The notes under the pieces are model-generated. The model worked only from the letters and a program-made list of their open reading frames with translations, made no database searches and was not told where the DNA came from. From contig NZ_JACHFN010000001.1 in NCBI RefSeq assembly GCF_014201885.1, forward strand, positions 434,001 to 498,000: a stretch of DNA of 64,000 nt. The letters are read 5' to 3'. Source of the stretch: Deinococcus budaensis (GTDB taxonomy: Bacteria > Deinococcota > Deinococci > Deinococcales > Deinococcaceae). This document shows positions 55,754 to 64,000 of this stretch, in pieces. Position 1 is the stretch's first letter; every line of letters begins with the position of its first letter. The translations under genes and the position numbers were made by a program.

Positions 55754-55762
55754 TGGTAAGCT
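55754..55762 (+). promoter_or_regulatory. Extended -10 promoter of the TRAP genes
   Basis: TGGTAAGCT fits TGnTANNNT. The leader contains a CCCTG-TT-CAGGG inverted repeat (55776-55787) and the AAGGAG ribosome site (55811-55816) 6 nt before the ATG. Confidence 0.45.
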
Positions 55763-55822
55763 TTCTGGCACTCAACCCTGTTCAGGGGGCCTGGTTCGCT
55801 GCGGCCCCACAAGGAGTCCCCT

Positions 55823-56776
<954 letters not shown>

Positions 56777-56860
56777 GCCCCCCCCCGTGGCCCACCCCCG
56801 GGGCCAGCCGCAGCAGGAAACGCGGCTGGCCTCCTTTCTTCAGACAGGAATGAGGAACCT

Positions 56861-59035
<2,175 letters not shown>

Positions 59036-59056
59036 CGCAGCCATCTTTTCGCGGGC

Positions 59057-59093
59057 AAGAAGCCCCCAGCCGGAACCGTGCTGGGGGCTTCTT
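59057..59093. terminator. Bidirectional terminator between TRAP and amino-acid permease genes
   Basis: AAGAAGCCCCCAGC (59057-59070) and GCTGGGGGCTTCTT (59080-59093) form a perfect 14-bp stem with a 9-nt loop. A/T-rich ends are present on both strands. Confidence 0.8.
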
Positions 59094-59108
59094 GTTGGAG
59101 GCGGAGCG

Positions 59109-59903
59109 CTACCGGGTGGCGATCTTCACCCGCCTTTCCAGCTGATCGGTGAACAGCGTCATCACGGTGGTCAGCGCCAGGTAGACGCAGGCGACGGTGG
59201 TCAGCACCGGGATAGGCTGGAACGTCTCGCTGGAGACGCGCGACCCGGCCAGCGTGAGTTCCAGCAGGGCGATGGAGGACGCCAGCGACGAGTCCTTGAG
59301 CAGCGCCACGAGGTTGTTGACCAGCGGGGGCACCACGATCCGCAGCGCCTGGGGCAGCACCACCGTCTGCATGGTCTGGCCGCCGCTGAGGCCCAGGCTG
59401 CGCGCCGCCTCGCCCTGCCCGCGCGGAATGGCCAGAATCCCGGCGCGAATGACCTCGGCGTTGTAGGCACCGACGTTGAGGGAAAGCGCGACCACCGCCG
59501 ACCAGAACTCGTTGAGTTCCACGTTCAGGCCGACGCTTTCCAGAATGGGCGGCAGGGCGTTGTACACGAACAGGATCTGCACCAGCAGCGGCGTGCCGCG
59601 AATCAGCCAGATCAGGAAGCTGGCGGGCGCCCGGACCAACCACATGCCGCTCGTTTTCATGATGCCCGCGACAATGCCGATCAGCAGCCCGATCACGCCG
59701 CTGACCAGCGTGAGTTGCAGGGTCATGCGGGCGCCCTCGACGAAGAGGTCGGCGCGGGGGCCGATGGGGTCGGGCATCTGCCGCAGCACGGCGGTGATCA
59801 GAAAAAACAGCAGGACGAAGGCGGCGGCGGCGGCCCCCAGCCACCCCAGCAGCGCGAGGCCGCCCAGCGGCGTCTGACGCGGCGCCGGTCCTGGAGCGGT
59901 CAT
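59109..59903 (-). CDS. Amino-acid ABC transporter permease (HisMQ type)
   Basis: This 264-residue permease has the polar amino-acid signature in GARMTLQLTLVSGVIGLLIGIVAGIMKTS, WLIRGTPLLVQILFVYNALPPI and AYNAEVIRAGILAIPRGQGEAARSLGLSGGQTMQTVVLPQALRIVVPPLVN. The last stretch is the EAA loop that contacts the ATPase. Only one permease gene is present, so it may act as a homodimer. It lies downstream of the binding protein gene, separated by a terminator-like hairpin. The ATPase is probably the product of 54914-55651. Confidence 0.93.
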   Translation of the reverse strand: MTAPGPAPRQTPLGGLALLGWLGAAAAAFVLLFFLITAVLRQMPDPIGPRADLFVEGARMTLQLTLVSGVIGLLIGIVAGIMKTSGMWLVRAPASFLIWLIRGTPLLVQILFVYNALPPILESVGLNVELNEFWSAVVALSLNVGAYNAEVIRAGILAIPRGQGEAARSLGLSGGQTMQTVVLPQALRIVVPPLVNNLVALLKDSSLASSIALLELTLAGSRVSSETFQPIPVLTTVACVYLALTTVMTLFTDQLERRVKIATR

Positions 59904-60011
59904 GCCCCGGCCTGCGCAAGGAGCCTGAACTGTGCGTCACGTGGGTTTTGCATGGCGAGATGATGCCACAGATAACCTCCCGCCGCGCACCGCCGCCCGC
60001 GCTCAGACGGC

Positions 60012-60068
60012 AAAAAGGCGGGGCGGGAAGGGACCCTAAAGTCAGGTCCCGTCCCCGCCCACCCCGCC
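60012..60068 (-). terminator. Strong hairpin with T tract after the binding-protein gene
   Basis: On the minus strand a GC-rich imperfect stem with outer arms GGCGGGG/CCCCGCC and inner GGGACC/GGTCCC is followed by TTTTT (60016-60012). It probably reduces transcription into the permease gene downstream. Confidence 0.7.
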
Positions 60069-60079
60069 CACTGGCGGCC

Positions 60080-60838
<759 letters not shown>

Positions 60839-60996
60839 GCAGATTCCTCCGGGAATGGGGCCTGTGGCCCCTGGGTAGGGCTGGCCTGTTAGATGGGGTG
60901 ACACGTCACTCTAGCGCCCGAATGAAGATTCGCAAAAGGCCAGTCCCATGAGAGCGCGCCGCCCCCAGCGGAGGCGGCGCACGAGGCGGGGAACGT

Positions 60997-62268
<1,272 letters not shown>

Positions 62269-62312
62269 GACGCTCGCCTGCCTCCTTCGCCCCTACTCTC
62301 GCCCGCGAATGG

Positions 62313-62329
62313 GTCTGCAAGCCGCAGAC
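62313..62329. promoter_or_regulatory. Inverted repeat in the leader of the MsmK-type gene
   Basis: GTCTGC and GCAGAC (6-bp arms, 5-nt loop) lie 45-61 nt before the ATG. A possible promoter further up reads TTGGAC, 18 bp, TAAAGT on the minus strand (62423-62394). Confidence 0.3.
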
Positions 62330-62460
62330 AGCCGGGCGACCGGGGTACGCACGAGAAACCTGGGGTGAACACTGACGCTGAGCGGACGCCCCCACTTTAC
62401 CCCAAGCTGGGCTGCGGGTCCAACGGCGCCCACGACAGAAACCTGACAGGCGCCGACCTC

Positions 62461-62466
62461 TAGGCT
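62461..62466 (+). promoter_or_regulatory. -10 box TAGGCT of the GGDEF gene
   Basis: TAGGCT ends 7 nt before ATG 62474, in the leaderless arrangement. Confidence 0.55.
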
Positions 62467-62473
62467 GGTGCCC

Positions 62474-63553
62474 ATGTCCCGGCCCCGGCTTCCCTTCGCA
62501 GATCCGGACGCCGCGCGGCGCCACATCTACAGCCTCGTGGCGGCCCTGGCCTGCCTGATTCAGGTGGCGGTGGCCGTGGTCGATCACCTGGGTCCCGCGC
62601 CCGGCGTGGTCTGGGAACCGGTGGTGGGCGCCCTGCTGTGCCTGGGGGCGGCGGCCACGCTGCGTTACTCCCGGGTATCCCTCAGCGCCGTGGACCACGC
62701 GGTGCTCGTCGCGGCCACGCTGAGTGTGGGCGTGCAGGTGGTTCAGGCGTTCGGGACCCCGGCGGCGCCCGCGCCGCGCCTGTACTTTACCGGCGTCTTT
62801 CTGTTTATCGCCGGATTCAGCATCCTGCCGCCCCGCTGGGCCATGCTGTACACGGCGGCGGTGTACGCCGTCTTCGGCGCGCTCACCCTCACCCGCGAGG
62901 CCGGTCAGGACCTCACCTTGCTCGCGGAGATGGGCCTGATCGGTGTTTTGATCGGGCACCTCTCCATCTACGGGCAGCAGGTCAGCGCCAAGCGTGCCCA
63001 GACCCTGCTGTTTCAGAAGCTGGCCCTGACCGACCCCCTGACGGGCCTGGACAACCGCCGCGCCATGTATGACCGCCTGAAACAGGCTTTCGCGGAGGTG
63101 CCGCAGGGCCAGGACTTCGCGGTCATCATGCTGGATGTGGACCACTTCAAACAGGTCAACGACCGCTACGGGCACGACAAGGGCGATCAGGTGTTGCAGC
63201 AGGTCGGCGCGGTGCTGAGGGCGCAGGTGCGGGCGGGCGATCACGTGGCGCGCTGGGGCGGCGAGGAGTTTCTGGTGCTGGCGCGGGTCAGAGACGAAGG
63301 CGAAGCCAGGGCCGTCACGACGCGGCTGTGGCGGGCCGTCCGGGACGCGCAGGTCGAGGGGCTGCCTCCCATCACAGCGAGCCTCGGCGTGGCGTTTGCG
63401 AGCCACGCCGACTCGCTCGCGGGCCTGCTGCACCGGGCCGACACCGAGCTGTACCGGGCCAAGGCGCTGGGCCGCGACCGGGTCATTCTGGCCGGAGAAG
63501 CGCCCCCGGTCCCCGGCAGGCCCCCGCAGGAAAGGCCGCTGTCCGTGATGTGA
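62474..63553 (+). CDS. Membrane-bound GGDEF diguanylate cyclase
   Basis: This 359-residue protein has about six N-terminal membrane helices (HIYSLVAALACLIQVAVAVVDHLG to LIGVLIGHLSIYG), a short linker and a GGDEF domain. That domain has TDPLTGLDNRRAMYDRL, IMLDVDHFKQVNDRYGHDKGDQVL and the active-site motif WGGEEFLVL. It should make c-di-GMP, countering HD-GYP enzymes such as the one at 45377-46210. No RxxD inhibitory site is clearly visible before the motif. The ATG is preferred to GTG 62468 because of the TAGGCT box spacing. Confidence 0.93.
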   Translation: MSRPRLPFADPDAARRHIYSLVAALACLIQVAVAVVDHLGPAPGVVWEPVVGALLCLGAAATLRYSRVSLSAVDHAVLVAATLSVGVQVVQAFGTPAAPAPRLYFTGVFLFIAGFSILPPRWAMLYTAAVYAVFGALTLTREAGQDLTLLAEMGLIGVLIGHLSIYGQQVSAKRAQTLLFQKLALTDPLTGLDNRRAMYDRLKQAFAEVPQGQDFAVIMLDVDHFKQVNDRYGHDKGDQVLQQVGAVLRAQVRAGDHVARWGGEEFLVLARVRDEGEARAVTTRLWRAVRDAQVEGLPPITASLGVAFASHADSLAGLLHRADTELYRAKALGRDRVILAGEAPPVPGRPPQERPLSVM

Positions 63554-63600
63554 TGGGGAGGCTCTGGCCCGGGCGCCCGCGCCGTCTCGGGCCACGAAGA

Positions 63601-63631
63601 GGGGGCAGTCACCCTCACGGCAACCGCCCCC
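63601..63631. terminator. Inverted repeats between convergent GGDEF and secA genes
   Basis: GGGGGC (63601-63606) and GCCCCC (63626-63631) form a stem. A TGGCCCG/CGGGCCA pair lies just before it. They are possible bidirectional termination signals without a long T tract. Confidence 0.3.
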
Positions 63632-63649
63632 GCCTGTGACGACCGAGGC

Positions 63650-64000
<351 letters not shown>

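Overview
The window is bacterial chromosome of a Deinococcus-type organism. The evidence is very high GC, dense short-gap gene packing, LysW-dependent lysine-pathway enzymes (LysY and LysZ, typical of Deinococcus-Thermus), an Asp23-NusB-FolD operon, and many genes with a TANNNT -10 box only 6-8 nt before the start codon (leaderless transcription, known to be common in Deinococcus). I see no tRNA or rRNA gene, CRISPR array, insertion sequence or prophage. The species cannot be named from this window alone.

Layout. 1-4400: the 5' end of ispG, an orphan BMP-family binding protein, a neopullulanase-type GH13 enzyme, a P-loop kinase-like protein and a small unknown protein. 4409-9395 (minus strand): methyltransferase, DUF212/PAP2-like protein, folD, nusB, asp23-like and ligA. 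9626-16203: a second BMP protein, then a sugar ABC transporter (binding protein and two permeases) ending in a GH42 beta-galactosidase. 16455-21417: uvrA, a coupled membrane protein and a thiol-redox pair (DsbA-like and BdbC). 21488-27704: SDR, HAD phosphatase, a small membrane protein, IMPase, TPR-like protein, a secreted EKP-repeat protein, purB and a Nudix protein. 27769-31698: lysY and lysZ with a response regulator, DinB-like protein, DUF84 NTPase and GNAT protein between them. 31772-37973: small unknown protein, HtrA-like protease, FAD dehydrogenase, S1-domain protein, minC and a GH13 alpha-glucosidase. 38012-42737: holin-like protein, panC, a pilT-like ATPase, greA and malQ. 42810-51604: PduO-type adenosyltransferase, amidase, OstA/LptA-like protein, HD-GYP protein, YmdB-like phosphoesterase, ppc and a secreted alpha-amylase. 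51722-64000: ClC-type channel, MFS transporter, amino-acid ABC ATPase, a TAXI-TRAP transporter, amino-acid ABC permease and binding protein, an MsmK/UgpC-type sugar ATPase, a GGDEF protein and the 3' end of secA.

Working together. Five glycoside-active enzymes (two intracellular GH13, one secreted GH13, GH42 and GH77 MalQ), a sugar ABC importer lacking its own ATPase, and a stand-alone MsmK-type ATPase could form a dispersed oligosaccharide-use network. Two of its promoters carry sites matching TGAnnCGnTTCA (LacI-family style) over the -35 region. At least eleven adjacent gene pairs overlap through NTGA or TGATG junctions, suggesting translational coupling.

The least explained structures are regulatory or repetitive: three separate 15-bp tandem-repeat tracts (malQ leader, 5' end of ppc, and between the MFS and ABC ATPase genes), 7-4-7 inverted repeats placed just after the -10 boxes of uvrA and malQ, and G-tract clusters in gene-control regions. 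No single unmistakable new defence or biosynthetic system is visible.
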